Source: Hermodice carunculata (lineage: Eukaryota; Annelida; Polychaeta; Eunicida; Amphinomidae). From it: a DNA stretch of 64,000 nucleotides. The notes below the pieces were generated by a model that searched no databases, was not told where the DNA came from, and was given only the letters and a program-made list of their open reading frames with translations. A program made the translations under genes and the position numbers. Numbering within the stretch: position 1 is the stretch's first letter; every line of letters begins with the position of its first letter. Below, in pieces: positions 1 through 14,300 of the stretch. The DNA is taken from NCBI GenBank assembly GCA_964020975.1, contig OZ026613.1, positions 64,383,373 to 64,447,372 of the forward strand, read 5' to 3'.

Positions 1-3000
1 GTAGGGACCATTCTGTCCCTATCACTTGTCCCTTTCGGGACAATTGGTCGGCCATTACATTTAGATGGCCGCTGATGTGACGGGCCAGAATCCTTACTCC
101 TTTGCTGCCGCACCAGAGAAGTATTTTCTTTGTTAGTTCGAACAACAGTTTGGACCGGGTGCCCCCTTGTTTGTTCAGGTATGCCACCACAGTCCTGTTG
201 TCCGACATCAATGTCACATCTTTGTTTTTCACCAACTGTTCGAACTTCTGCAGGGCTAAATATACTGCCTCCAGTTCTAGCCAATTGATGTGAAAATGTC
301 TCAAGTGCAGAGGCCAGATGCCTGAGACCATGTTGGAGTCCGTGTGGGCTCCCCAGCCCTGTTTTGACGCGTCCGTGTAAACAACCAGTCTGGAATTGAA
401 CGGCCTCATCGTCTGTCCACCCATGACGTTCCTTCTCACCGTCCACCAACGGATGAGGTACTTGTCGTGCGGACCTACTTCGACCATTTGCCGCAAACTG
501 GTCCTGTTCCACTTGGCGTTCAGAGCTATGTTGAGTGGCTTCCTGTGTAGGCGTCCTAACGGAACTTGCGAGTCCATCGAGGACATCATGCCCAACAGCG
601 ACAGCCATTGCCGAGCTGTTTGCTGTGTCGATCTCATGAACCTCTTGATAAGGCTCTGTAATCTGTCCCATCTGTCCTCGGAAGGACGGCACTCGAATCG
701 GACTAGATCGAAATGAATGCCTAGGAAGACAAACACCTGTTTGGGTGTGAGATTTGATTTGGGGATGTTTACTTCTAGCCCTAAGTCCCCGCACAGCTTC
801 AACAGATATTCTCTGTTCTTGATTAGTTCCTGATGAACTAAAGCTCGGACAAGCCAGTCGTCCAGGTACACGTGCATTCTTATGCCCCTCTTGTGAACAC
901 ATGCTGCCACGGATTGCACTATCCGGGTGAACACCTGAGGTGCCGTGGCCAAGCCGAAAGGAAGAGCTCGAAACTGGAATACCCGGTCTGCGTAAGCAAA
1001 CCGTAGGTACTTCCGACTGCCCTGAGACATAGGCACGTGCAGATACGCGTCCTTCAAGTCCAGGGAGAAGGTCCAGTCCCCGGGTCGGAGAGCCTTCGTT
1101 ATGGATTCCGGCGTTTCCATGTGGAAGTGTGGAACTTCCAAATATGTGTTCAGATGAGACAGATCTATGACCGGTCTCCAGCCGCTGTCCCTCTTTGCGA
1201 CCAAGAATAGTCGGCTGTAGAATCCCGGAGAAGAGTGATCCCTCACCCTCTCTATGGCTCCCTTCGCCAACAACTTCTCGACCGCCTCGTGGAAGAATGA
1301 CCTCTTCGGCTCTTGGGCCGGCGGTTCGAACTTCCAGGGGACGCGGGACAAGGGCGGTCGCTCTTTGAGCGGTAGCACATATCCCTTTTCTAGGACACTT
1401 AACACGAACGAGTCGTCCGTGACGGAAAGCCAGTGACTGCGGAAGTCGGCTAACCGACCGCCGAGACGCTGACACATCGCCCCAGACCCGTCGTAAAAGC
1501 TCCTGACGGGTGTGGATGACTGGCACGCACCTTCAGTCCCTTTTCCCTTTACCGAAGCCGGGCTTCCGAAAGGGCCGGTTCTGCTTGCCACTGCCGGAGG
1601 ACGGTGCGTCAGCTGAACCCTGCTTCTGAGGCTTCTTGTTCCTAGGTCGCCTAGGTTTCCTCCTCTTTGCAAAGGAGTCCTTGGCGCCAGAAACTTTGGC
1701 TCCCTGTCCACGAGCCTTGGTGGCTGCTCTAGCTAGGTCGAGGATGGCTTGGTTAGCCTCATCGGCCTGTTCCCGCTTTCGCTGCTCGACCACTTGGTCC
1801 CTGATGGGAGCGAGAGCACCTCCGAACAAGTAGTTCGAGAACAAAGGCTGAGTTCGGATGGCTCGCTGTTCACCTTCCGAGAGGTTGGTGACTTGCAAGC
1901 ACGAATCTCGCCTTGTTAACCTCAGGTTGGCTTCCATTGTAATGGCCTGCCTGAGAAGGTGCTCTATTGCCATACCCCGGGACGCCTGAAGCCGGGTATT
2001 CAGACTTATCCAGTCCCTGACTGGTTCCGGGACCTGCTGCGACACGAAGAGTCGCTGCATGATCTCGGCAGACGCGGCCGAGGACACGTCCAAGAAGGAG
2101 GCGATGATTACCATCGCTCTTGCATCCTCCTCTAATCTACTAAGGACCCTATTATCGTAGATTTCATTAGGTACACAGTACCTAGCAACGTTAGCTCTCG
2201 GCCTCCTCAACAGCTTCCCACACTTCAGCGCTTGCTGAGTCGGGACGCCGGAGGGCGACCTACATCCCCGGAGCTCTTTATCCAGGCTCTGGTACACTTC
2301 ATCCACGTAAGCAGAGAAGGGGAACCCGGACCCGACTTGTTCCGACACAGACGGCGACTCTAGTGGGTACACTGACATCGCTCGTCTCTTCGTGGTCGGT
2401 GGCAAGGGAGGAGCCTTCAAGGTGTCTCCGAGGAGAGCCAAGATAGACTCCTTAGTCGAGTGAAAGAGCCCTGCAGGTTCACTAACCTCGGCTGGGGCTG
2501 AGCTGTCCTCAAAGGACAACTGTCGTCGAGCGGAATGGGCCGGCTCATCGGCCAACACCTCATCGCTCTCCGACCCCATCCCTTGGACAGGTCGGGACTC
2601 ACGCTCCAGATTACGCCTAAGGCGCTCCTCGCGTTCGTCCTCGCCTTCATCGAGAAGAGACTCGTGTAACGAGCCCTCTCCATCAGACAAAGGCTCTCCC
2701 CGCTCATCTAAACCACTATGCAGTGGAAAAAGCGGCGTGGGGAGAGAGGGAAGGGCAGCTTCTATTTGACTGGTCCTCTCCGGTTGCTCATCGGAGTGGT
2801 CCAGTCCGGTCCCGGTCACGGCCGGCACGGATTCGGCAAGCACCGGATCTAACGTACCGGACCGGTCCGGACCGGCCAGGGAAGTATCATGTACTTCCTG
2901 GCGTGCTCCGGGCAAGGGTTCATGACCCACCTCCGTGAGCACTGGGGCATCTCCTACCAGAGAACTTGTGGCTCCTTCCACAGTGCCGGTCACGTCGGTC

Positions 3001-3840
3001 CCCTCCGTAGAGCGAACCGGCAAACCGGGCTGTTCCGGTGCCTCCCCCGTGTCCATGCTGGTCTCCTCTGCAGGAGGGCCAGTTGCACCTGGACCTTGAA
3101 TTTCCCTTGGGAAACCCGGGTCTTGGGTCTGCTGACCCACAGGTGCCACAGACACAGCTGGTGTGGGAAAAGGGACTCTCATCTGTGCAGATTGCACAAA
3201 AGACTGCATTGTGGTGGCCATCAGCATCTGTGTTCTCTGCATAGTGTCCAGTATATAGCCTTGAGTCCCGGATCCAAGGCGGGTGCCCTCTTTTCAGAAG
3301 GCTCCTCGGCCCTGTCCCCCTTTCTCTTGCGAGTGCGCCTCCTCTTCTTTGGGGTCGCCCCCGCCGAATCCGAGGCACTATCCACCGCCTCAACTCTCCG
3401 AAAAGAGGAGGAGGTAGTGACTCGCAGGCTTGCCGGAGAGTCTTGAACGGATGGAGCTCTACGGCGAGACCGTTTAGCCCGCCGACGTTCTGCCAACTCA
3501 AAGAGGTCCCACCTCTCACTTGACCAGCTTTTACAGTGCTGACAAGGTCGTAACCTTGAGCACTGCAGTCGCTCCAGCTCCCATCTGCACTTTCTACAGT
3601 GCGGATGGTTGTCCCACTTCCCCATCAGGTGGCCGGCCACATCCTGCTTCTGAGAAGCAGGGATGCCCGCCACTGAACTGGCAGGGACAGCTGGAGCTGT
3701 TCCAGCACTCACTTGGGGTGAGAGGCTGCGCCCCTGCCTCCCCCAGAGCTGCTGGATAAGGAGGCGAGATCGTTCTTGACGTCTCTCACGCTCCTTGCGG
3801 TCCACATCCTTGTCCGCCATGTTGGTTTTCAAGGGAAAAG
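1..3840 (-). mobile_element. DIRS-type retroelement fossil, cut by left window edge
   Basis: This is a tyrosine-recombinase retrotransposon of the DIRS group, read on the minus strand. A gag-like region (about 3832-1533) encodes a basic, Ser/Pro-rich protein whose tail carries a Lys/Arg-rich run. A reverse transcriptase/RNase H region follows (about 1520-1). The RT shows the DIRS-typical blocks DLKDAYLHVP, RALPFGLATAP and the catalytic YLDDW (near 860-1060), then a C-terminal RNase H-like stretch with YTDAS. DIRS elements normally carry a tyrosine recombinase and methyltransferase-like region; these would lie to the left of the window. No terminal repeat was identified. Long open stretches suggest a fairly young copy, but whether the element is whole cannot be judged from the part visible. 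It lies downstream of the host gene in the same orientation. Family call is from motif recognition. Confidence 0.85.
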
Positions 3841-4479
3841 ACCACGTGTTCCTGAAACCAAATAGATAAAAAAACAGGTAGGAATCAAGGCTTCTCGCTC
3901 AAAGAACGGTCCAACGACTCACTACCCCACACTTATCTCGATCCTTGGGCGACGAGTTGCTCCGGCAGTGAAAACTGCAAAAACAAGCCGATCTTGGGGC
4001 ACTCCTGTGATCACCACAACAACGTGGGCGGAAGCAAGGAGAGAAACTGGTGAGCATGCGCGAACACCGGAAGTTGTACCGGAGGCCCCTTTGGGGGTTT
4101 GTGCATGTAACCACAGGTCAGCCATAAAAAGTTTCAGGTTGAAAAACCTGGCTGGGAACCTGATAAGCAGGGGTATAAGCATGAGTGATTGAGAGGGTAG
4201 TATTACACCATAGATAGAAGACTATTAACATCTACAAAATAAAAATTCTGGCTCAAGATTCTGCAGTTATTAAGCAGAAATCAAATTCAGGTACTGTGTC
4301 CAATGTATAAAAAACAATGAAATTAGATCAATGTACACATTTAGCTTACAAAAAAAAAAAAACAGCAGCTTTTTGCTTGTGCAAGGTTTGCTTCTTTGGC
4401 AGAATAATAAATCATAGAGATACTTATTCATGGATACTGAAAAACTGACTGGGTTGTAACTAGATCAGTTGCTGGCAAC

Positions 4480-4690
4480 AGACTGGTTGCCCCCGGCTTC
4501 ACACACACATGGTTGCTCTGACTTTGAAAATCAGGTCAAGGTATAATTAAGATAAATTTGACTTAAATGTGACCTGTGCATGAGATATTTTGCTTACAAG
4601 AATTCTGTTAGAAATGGACAGCCGGGCAAGCTAAAAACATTATTCCCCACACCCAACTTTGTTTGCAGGGGGTATACATATCTGTGTTTG
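4480..4690. repeat. AGGTCA-containing interspersed repeat, copy 1
   Basis: This diverged copy shares its order of short blocks with 23050-23280: an ACACACATGG block, a block of the type GACYTTGAAAATSAGGTCAAGG, then GAATTCTG, a GGACAG block and TTTGTTTGC..GGGGTATA at the end. It lies between the DIRS fossil and the last host exon, probably just past the host 3' UTR. The rest of 4200-5295 shows no credible coding region; a reverse-strand ATTAAA near 5126-5131 could be the host polyadenylation signal, but this is only a sequence match. Confidence 0.5.
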
Positions 4691-5295
4691 TGATATGAGT
4701 CCAATGAACCTTGCAGATACATTCCCACTGAATAATAATCTGAAGATTGCCAGGTTTCTTTTTTGTGCATATGTCTCTCGCACTATCATTTTCACTGGGA
4801 TGTTGTCATTTGTAACTGCGAGAGTACCCTTTCCTGGGATGGGAGGGATATTCTTTGGAATATATTCAATCATCCATACAAGTTTTGTTTTCTTCAAAAT
4901 GATTAACAAATTTTCACAGGTTGAAGGTGAAATTGTAAAATTTTTCCAGGGTCACAATGACTTCATTATTTCAGTTGTAATTCTTATTTCAATCACTGTT
5001 TATCAGATTTAACACAAAACATATACTTTCATATTATCAGTATCTACAAATCATAAGAAACTTTTCCATTACAAAATACAAATCTCAAGGTTACCACTCT
5101 TAACATGTACACATTTGCAAAAATAATTTAATGCATCTTTAAGCACCAAAAATCACAAATGTCTGAAATAATGATTTAAATATTAAAAGATAAGCTGCAC
5201 GTGAGTTGACAGCAAAAACACTTATTTGCATGCCCATTAAACAATGTGATCAGATGTAAGCCACTTACCAATGTGGAAGAAAATACTGGTATGTC

Positions 5296-5393
5296 TCAGA
5301 ACATGCCTGTCCTTCTTTGATTGTAGTTGCTGGAGTTTCCATACATAGTGCTACCCATGTTACCCATGGTGGACATGCTAGACCCCATCACAT
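5296..5393 (-). CDS. Host gene exon 15: C-terminal exon
   Basis: It encodes aa 785-816 and the TGA stop at 5298-5296. VMGSSMSTMGNMGSTM continues the Met/Gly theme of exon 13, and the protein ends NYNQRRTGMF. Acceptor TTACAG at 5395-5394. Confidence 0.75.
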
Positions 5394-8300
5394 CTGTAAC
5401 CATTTCATGGAATAAAGTGAGCACATTTACAAGTCTTGCACACCAATGCATACACATAAGATTTTTTTTGTATGTGTGTGTGTGTGTGTGTACTGTTCAA
5501 TGAAATAACCTAATGGTTTAGATCTATCACATGATGTCATACACAAGAGGTTACTATTCATGCATCTAAAGCAACATGAGGCACGCCAGCCATGACATGA
5601 CATGACACTATTCCTTTGTGCACATTCTCTGAAAAAGGTACCCTGATTTGCTCCAGAAAACCTGATTATCACTGATGAAAGGGCACATTACAGCTATTTC
5701 CACACCCAGCTTCCCTGCCCACCTAATGCTAGTTTTTTTCACCTTATTTTGAACACCATTGAGAGATCCATGCTTGACCCTTTCCCCCTTAAACTGGCCC
5801 AAACCGGCTGGAGGTCAAATGTCGTCTGCTTCAATGTTTTTAATTTAAACTGTAACTAGATATAACTTCAAAGCAAGCGTTGACTGAGGGGTCTGCCATT
5901 TGCTCAAATTAGGTCATGATGACACCAAAATCTAATCAGTTCAACTTGGTATGCTAGATAAACATACTGCCAAATTTGAGCACAATACATTGGAGCATTC
6001 TGGAGATATTGTGGTAACAAGCACTAAAGAGCATGTAATTTGGCTGCCATTTGCTCAAATTGACTCATGGAGACACCAAAATCTAATCAGTTCATCTTGC
6101 CAGGTAAGGTAAGCATATTGCCAAATTTGAGCAAAATACATGAAGGCATTCTGCAGATATCGCGGTAATGAGAATGTGCACATCTGGATGAACAACCCGA
6201 AAACAGAAAGGGTCCCCCCTATAAGACGGACCCTTAATGAAAAACAATTTGACTGAGAATTGTAGATGAGACCAATCAAGATCACATGCCAAGGAAAACT
6301 GTTGACTCAGTCTTAATTCAAGTGGGAAAGGATTAATGTAACCACTTTTGGACCAGCACTAGAGGTAGTCTCTTTGAGGGACTATTAAACTGTGAAAATA
6401 AAGAGCAGCTGCTGAAACAACCAGTGCACATACTCTCACTGTATTGAATTCCTGGGCTGGCCTGCTTCATTTCATGAGTTAGTAAGTTTACTTTTTTTTT
6501 TAAGGGTCAATATTTAATTTCATGGATTCGCTACCATATCTACAGAAGTAACAGTTCATGTAGTACTTCATTTTACATTTCTCACACATTCACAAATTAA
6601 ATACACCTGCAGTAAGCTATAAGTAGGCTGTGATGTCATTGTGGAAGAAGCACTTGTTCTTAGGGTCCACTGGGATAGTTCTTGGATCTTAGTCCTTCAT
6701 TCTTCAACAGTTATTTTTGTGTTTTTAGCCGATTCCTGCTCAACTGATACACATGTACAGTCATAAGCATTCATGTTATTGCAGTTGTGAAAGATGACTG
6801 AATGTACACCTGTGGAGAACTTAATACAAATTATCAACATGTCCACAAAGATAAGGCCACTTACTTTGCCCACTTAACCTGGGCTGTTTGCTCCAGTCAC
6901 TGTAACCGTCATCATCTGCCTGTCGCTTACGCATGTAGCTATCATCTCTCCTGTCATACATACTGCTGTCACTGCCGCCATAGCCTCCATCATACCCTCC
7001 TCGTCCTCTTCCCGGACTATCTCCTCTACTTGAACTACGACCAGAGCTGTCATAGTCTCTGTCACTGCGACTTGGTTTGTCGATTGTTTTGCTGTGAAAA
7101 AAAATCAAATGTCACATGATATGGTGGAGTTTTAAAATGAAGTCTTTTGATGCAGCATCAAAAACCAAGAAATTAAATACGTCTATTCAAAACACAGATA
7201 GTTTTCATTTAACTGGCAACACGCTAGCACTTTTTTTTTACCAGTAAGTTACCTTTATTGGTCTCAAGCACTCAGCTCTTCTGATTGTAACCCCAAAATA
7301 AATCTTCTGCACATAATTATCCCTTCACAAAGGTAAACATTGGCAAGATGTGCCAAGGTGACTTGACAAATAAAAAAATTGGCAGCAATTTTAATCTTTG
7401 AGCCAGTAATGGTCAGAAATACATTGTATGGGTATGTGAATAAGCAGTTTGGATTTTGTTGTAGCTTTCCAATTCCTCAAAAGCCAATGATTAACATATC
7501 AGATATGAATACCAAAATAACACTCAGCAGACCTATACAGACTATGGATCAAACACGGTAGTTTAATGATTATTTGATTGATCAGGGGCTCTCAATTGTA
7601 TCTAATTCTGGCAGGCTTTTTGCTGCCATATCATGAACACAGGGAACCTATAAATGGGATACAGCCACAAATGCAGTGACCATACAAGAATTTACCTGAG
7701 CATCTGACTCAGGCCAACCAATAAGTTCACGGCCTTTGCTGTCTGTTGTGGGTTGAAGGAGTCTGAACCTCGATCCTGATCATAGTCTGAGTCTCTCTGA
7801 TAGCGGCGCTCTTCTCTCCCACCCGACATAGTGCGTCGTCTTGCTTGCTGCATTTGGTCCATGTCTGTGGATACTCCTCCAGCAAAGCGGTTGCCCATCT
7901 GATTCATACCCATCTGTCCCGCAGCCATGGGTGTCTGTGCTGTCATGTTCATCTGCCCCATACCTGTGCCACCCATACCCATGGCCCCCATGCCGACATT
8001 GCCTACCATGCCTTGCATCTGTCCCATCATGCCCATGGCTGGTCGCATTTGTCCCATCTGATTGCCTGCTCCCATCATGCCCATTGGCCCCATGGGTCGC
8101 ATCTGGCCCATCTGTTGCTGTGGCATGTTGCGGTTGGCTGTGATAGTTGGGGTGCTGAACAGAGAGGGCACGTTGGAACGTCCACCGTGGTTCTGGTTCC
8201 TCATGTTTGGTGCTGGTCCAAGGATGCCCGGTTGTCTGAGGAAAGACAGCTTAAAATTAGGGCCAAGTTTAAATACAGGCCTACTTTATCCTGACAGGTT

Positions 8301-11300
8301 GAGAAACAGAGGCTAGACAGAGGTTGGAAGAACTTTTTCACATGTACATGCCCCCGAGTCTCAAGCCTAATCTCTCCTCCTGTTGGCTTGCACTTTGGGT
8401 ACATTTCAGAGTTGCTGCTGCTTGGAGCTAACTTCAAAGCATCTTTTTAAGAACCACTTTGCAGTGCTCTCCCTTCACTGGCAAATGAACCTGTTTAAGG
8501 TAAACCTGTCTTGAGAGATCAGCTGTCTTGAAAGACCACATTTTAAGGATACTCTGCTTAGAACTTTTCACCTTATTCATTCCTTGTATGAAAAACCACC
8601 TGTTGTGAGAGACCGCAATTCGGCTATCCCTTGGGGTGGTCTTTGAAGACAGGTTTTACTGTAGCTGATTCCTGCCATCCTGCACTGTGCAAGAGTAACA
8701 TTCAAACAGGAATAATAACTCAGGACTGCTACAGGAGATATTATTCCTGCACACAAGCCACACAGGCCTTGTGTATTAACATGGCAAAACTAACACCAAA
8801 TATAGATGAAAAGAGAGCCTCAAATAATTAGAAAGGTAAGCAACAGAATTTGCTCTAAAAAGAGCAGCTGGCTATCCCCTGTAAATATAATGGAAGTACA
8901 TGTATAGCTTACATGGTCAATCTATCCACATATCTAAATTAAGAATTTAGTAGATCAAAAACTGACACATCATTTCTGCTATTATGGTCTGCTGCGATCC
9001 ACAACAAGAACACAATTTAGCTGAGTGTCACCCTTGTACAGACCCATGCACTTTCAAAGGTGTTGGAAAAAGACTAGGTACAATGTCATCTCTGTGCCAA
9101 TCACACAGCTTATGTACTTTTTAGCATCCAAAAGTTTAAGACAAGAACCATGGTAATTTCTGCCATTATGTGAATACATGTATCAATATGTGCTAAAGAG
9201 AATGAACCATTTATAACTTAAAATATCATCTCAGCATTTACATTCTCCATGCAGTTCATTATAGATGGTTGAGGTCAGTTACTGTATAAATTTTTGTCCA
9301 TGGGTCTTACTACGGATTTGTTACAAGTGGGCCCTGGATCACCAGTTTCATTCTTGCAAGAAAGAACTAGGTCTGACTACTGGAATAGTGAGTCTAAAAT
9401 TGGCATGTGCAAAAAATACAAAGCTGCTCAAAGATGGTTTATGTGTATTTTTCAATTAATAAAAGATTAAAAACATGAATTTCAATCTTGTTCCACAAAT
9501 AAATTTCAATCTTGTTCGACAAATAAAACTCTTACAGCTTTGTTTGATTTGTTTTTTGCTGATCTTTTATGCTTTCTTAATCGACACGTGACAATGCAAG
9601 ATATGTAACAGTCACCACCAGTTTACCAGATCAGTTTTAACAATATATTTTTTTGCAGATAGCATGTGCTTGACTAAGCTGACAGAGTTTCTTCCTTGGT
9701 ATCAAAATGACCATTATGGGATTCTATCTTCTTATTTTTTAAACTGGTCCTACCTCCAGGGTATGTTTTTAATATTTTGAACATGACCCTTGAACCAGGA
9801 TGAAACACTCCCCTAGAAATGAGTTGTATGAGGTCATATTTTAGTCTCTTTTGTGACCTTGAAAATGAGATCAAGGTCACCAAAATATGGTCAGATCAAG
9901 AAATAATGTTACGGTAGGAGTTTAGGACCCCAGATGGCAGGAGTTGATGGCGTTCATTTGCATAAATTTGGCTGTTTGCTTATCCAAAACTTCAAAGGGA
10001 TTTTTTTGTTATGTAAATAAGTAAAACTATGCAAGTTATCACCCTCAAGTGCTGCCCTCTGAGGTCCTAAAAGGGTCAATTGAGGTAAACTTGAGTTTGC
10101 TGTAGCGTTTGAATTTGTGAGATATACAATATTTGCTTGCAGTGATTCTGCTATTGAAAGGTAGTTGGACAACCACTATGCCCCCATGCTTTGTGTTCAC
10201 TGTGTGGGTGGGGTTGGGGGGTACTGAATGGTCTTACATTTACAGGGCAGGTTATAACAATTCCTTTGTCCTCAGGTTAACAGGTACCTGCCAGAAGTGA
10301 TTTTTTATACTATCCACCATAACTGCAAAAGCATAAATTCATACCTGCCAACATTCTATGGCAAGAAATAGGGTTCTTAAAGTTTTTTCTTCCCATGGGA
10401 GAGACTTTATTTTTAACAAACAATAAAGTGGGAGACTTGACAGGTACATACATTGCACAGCAAGTATACATTTACAATGATGATCTTCATTTACATATAC
10501 AGGTTAAAGCAGTAGCTAACTGGCCGAAGTCATACATACAGGTCCTGGGTAAGTCAGCTACAATGCTCTACAATAATATCTGTTAATATTCACTCATCAG
10601 GTTAAACTTACAAAACATGATCATCACTAATGGGGACTAAGTCAGAAGTACATGACTTGCAACAATTTTGAGTTCAATGGGGACCACTACATCCAGATAA
10701 GTGGCACAGCAATGGGGACCAGGGTAGCCCCCTCTTTTGCCAATTTATTTATGGCAGATCTGGAAGAAAACCAACTGCTAAAATTTCCACTGAAACCACA
10801 TGTTTGGTTCAGATTCATCGATGACATTTTTTGCATATGGACGTTTGGAGAGACAGAACTAAAAGAGTTCATCTCCCACTTGAACAACTGTCATCCCACT
10901 ATCAAATTTACGTCCAACACATCCACAACTGAGATCAGTTTTCTAGACACTCTAGTTAAAATTGATTCAGAACGCAAAGCATACACCACCCTGTATGTAA
11001 AACCGACAGATACACACACGTATCTCCATTACAGGTCCTCCCATCCCATACATACCAAAACGGGTGGACCATATAGCCAACTCCTACGCTTGAAACGCAT
11101 CTGTCATAAAGCCTCAGACTATGAGGAAATGCCAGAAACATGCTGAGTTATTATGAGAGGAGAGAATACCCCTCTGACCTCCTCACTGAAGCCAAAAACA
11201 AAGTGGATTCAGTGAACAGAGCCACTCTATTGACGCCCAAACCAATAGACACAGCTAACGACCAAGAAAAATTCTTCATGATCACCAGCTTCAACCCAGC

Positions 11301-14300
11301 CAATCCACCAATCAAAAGAATAATCCAGGACAACTGGAAAATCCTGGAAGCCTCCCGTCATGCGGAAGCCATAGTGAACAAGGAGGTAGTGATAGGTTTT
11401 AAAAGAGCCACAAACCTACAAGATTTACTGGTTCGCTCTAGAACCAAGTACACAATCACAAGTCCACAGAACCCAGCCATTTCTGGGACAAAGCACAAAA
11501 ACGTTTGCAGTCGCAACAATTGCAAATACTGTGCAAGACTTGACAATTCTGGCCAAACGGTCAGTTCACAAACAGGGAGAACTTACAAAGTCCCCGAAGG
11601 AGGATGCTGCCAAAGCTCCAACCTAGTATATCTTCTAACATGCAACACATGTAAGAAACAATGTGTTGGCCAGACCTTGCGCCCCCTATGTGACAGATTG
11701 CGAGAACATTACCGTTACATCAGTAATGGCGACATTACACAACCTTTGGGCAGACATTTCGCCCTAAGTGACCACATGGATCTGAATCTCAGAGTCCAAA
11801 TATCAGAGTACATCCCAACTCCTCCCCGCCTAGAGCGCTCTAGATTGCTGCGACTAGACAGGGAAAAACACTGGATGCACCAACTACGCTCTATTGAACC
11901 TTTCGGTCTCAATATCATGGGGAAATGAGCTCAATCGCTCAGTCTTATGCTAAATTTTTGTTGTCAGAGCTCCCCTCCCCATAATATTATGTACACTCTC
12001 ATTGCCACACGAGTGGCAATCCTTTGGAAACACTGGAATTCACTTCTGGAAATGTGCCTTCACGCATTCCTTAGCCCCTATTCAGGGCCCCCACTGTAAA
12101 ATGTTTACAGTGACCATTCAAGCCCAAATCCACTTTGAACCCACTAACCAAGTGGTGTCGAGCCTAGGTTTTCAACCAATGAAAACCCCAGCAGATTCAA
12201 AATTCTTTGAATCAAATCCTACCGTGGAAACCAAATTTTTTCATCCACTGAGAATCCGCAGCTACGCTATCACAATACACGTGCATACGTAGCAACGGAT
12301 CTGTTACCCCACGGTGTAAATATAGGCCTTTCACAGTGTTCCCAACAGTTCCTGATGAGTTGCAGATCGCAACGAAACTAGTCGAACGTTTTTCCTATAA
12401 CATCATTAGCCACAGCGGCCACTTGCCCTGTCTTAGCCATACATTACATTAATGTTTGACCACTTCATGACACTTGTATATGTATTGAACCAGGTGTCTC
12501 ACTAATATACAGCCAGGTCAGTTACACAGACCTTTTGAAATCCAGCTGCCAGGGCTCTCAAAAAAGATTCCAAACAGGAGGACAATGAATCAGAGTTATA
12601 GGGCAGCATTCTTTTGTTTGCAATACTTTGATAGAAATAGACCAGAAGCAGGCGTGCCTAGCAGCTGCTGTAGTTGGGTCATTTTGCCCTCTGCCTGCTT
12701 TGTTTTGAGATGCCTAAGTTGCTGATTTTGGCCACAAGTATTGTACAGTGATACATCACAGTACATGTACTTTGCTAGAAATACAATGGCAAGTGAGTTA
12801 CATGTATTACATAGACAACAGCAGTGAATGAGAATATGACACTGTTAGATATATCTTTTAGATATATCTCAAAACTATAGTATTTTAACAGCATTTAGAT
12901 GTTAACATACCTATATACAATTGTAATGGGCCAGGTTATTATCCCGATACACAGAAATAATGTATTTGCTCCAAATTTACAGAAACATCCATGCATTATG
13001 GGGGTTACTTTCCACCCATATTAACCCTTCCTCTGCTGTAGGCGAGAAAATCCGATACTTGTTTCTCCCACACTGCAGGCGAGTTTATACGCCCAATGTA
13101 GTTCACGCCAAAGACCAACTTTCAGTGCACGTAATTACCAAGATATGGCAACCTGGGGCGTTCTCCTGCAGATGTACAACATATTAAACCGTTTTCACTG
13201 TAACTATTGAGTAATAGTGCCAAAATTATCTAAATATTGTGGTATCTATGCGAAAAAAAACCAACACACAGAGATTTTATTCAGTATGGACCATCGCGGA
13301 GATTGATTGACAATGCATACTGGTGCACGAGCTGCGCATTTAAACATTGATTGCATGCAGTTTCCATTCTGTATTTTTTCAGTCGTTCACCAGGCACAAC
13401 CTGAATCTTTTCAAAATGTACCGTCAATATGTCACTAAAATTTGGTACTTATGTGACATGAAAACATAAAAGTATTATTGGCTTGAGTGATCGCCTCCAC
13501 CATGCTCGTTTGTTGATAGTGCGAACTGCGCATGCTTGACCACGTGCAAAACTTATTTGCATTATTTAAGCCAATCAGCGATCGAGCAGGATGAGAATCT
13601 CACTGAAGCGTGTGAGAATGTTGCTGGCTTCTATTCTTAGATTTTTACCTCGGAGATAGTAAATTTATGCAAGATGACAACATTTGGTCGGTGGGAATAA
13701 AGATTTAAGCCAATAGGAAAGCAGCATGATGATATTGACAAGGTTCTGATGTTTCCATTGATACCAAACATGCCTAGAACCCGCAAGAGAATCGTACAAA
13801 GTTTGAAGCCGCAAAAATACACAATTTTATCGCTGTGTTGCAAATTTTTATTGGCAAATGAACCAAAAACAATTGAGTCCTCCTTCCTTTTCCTCAAAAA
13901 ATTGATGACACAAAATCTAATATTCTGTGCATGCGGAAGGGATTTATAAATAGGGTTGATTAAGTCAACAGGTGTTGTGTGAAATTTTCTCATTTGGTCT
14001 AATTATCGTCATAATAGATCAAGGTGACAGGTTACAGCAGTGTGCTCAGTTTCACTTTAAGGTGATGGGTTACAGCAGCGTGCTCAGTTTCACTTCAAGC
14101 TGATAGGTTACAGCAGTGTGCTTAGTTTCACTTTAAGGTGTTAAATTTGCCAAAATTGTTCATTACAGAGTGTCATCAGTTTAAATATTATGAGATTTTA
14201 TGTAGTTACTACACATATAACGGGTGATGTAGGATGCTTGTGCCATAGCAAAGCATCAATTGATATTCATATGGTTACACTTTATTAGTGTGTTCAATTT

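Larger units (their letters stand above)
10652..12430 (+). mobile_element. Penelope-like element, 5'-truncated, with GIY-YIG nuclease
   Basis: The element starts abruptly inside the reverse transcriptase domain, so its 5' part is missing. RT and a GIY-YIG endonuclease follow in order, then a non-coding 3' part with a hammerhead ribozyme. Endonuclease-bearing Penelope-like elements are known to carry hammerhead motifs in their terminal repeats, so the ribozyme supports the family call independently. It sits in host intron 12, opposite in strand to the host gene. At least one break in coding continuity is present and the element looks dead. Confidence 0.85.

Noticed and set aside
4659-5012. 117-codon plus-strand frame with hydrophobic segments
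   Set aside because: A/T-rich, no recognised domain, overlaps a repeat and the likely host 3' UTR; no splice or start context to support it.
12002-12292. 96-codon frame after the Penelope nuclease
   Set aside because: No similarity to known element proteins; it lies in the non-coding 3' part between the nuclease and the ribozyme.
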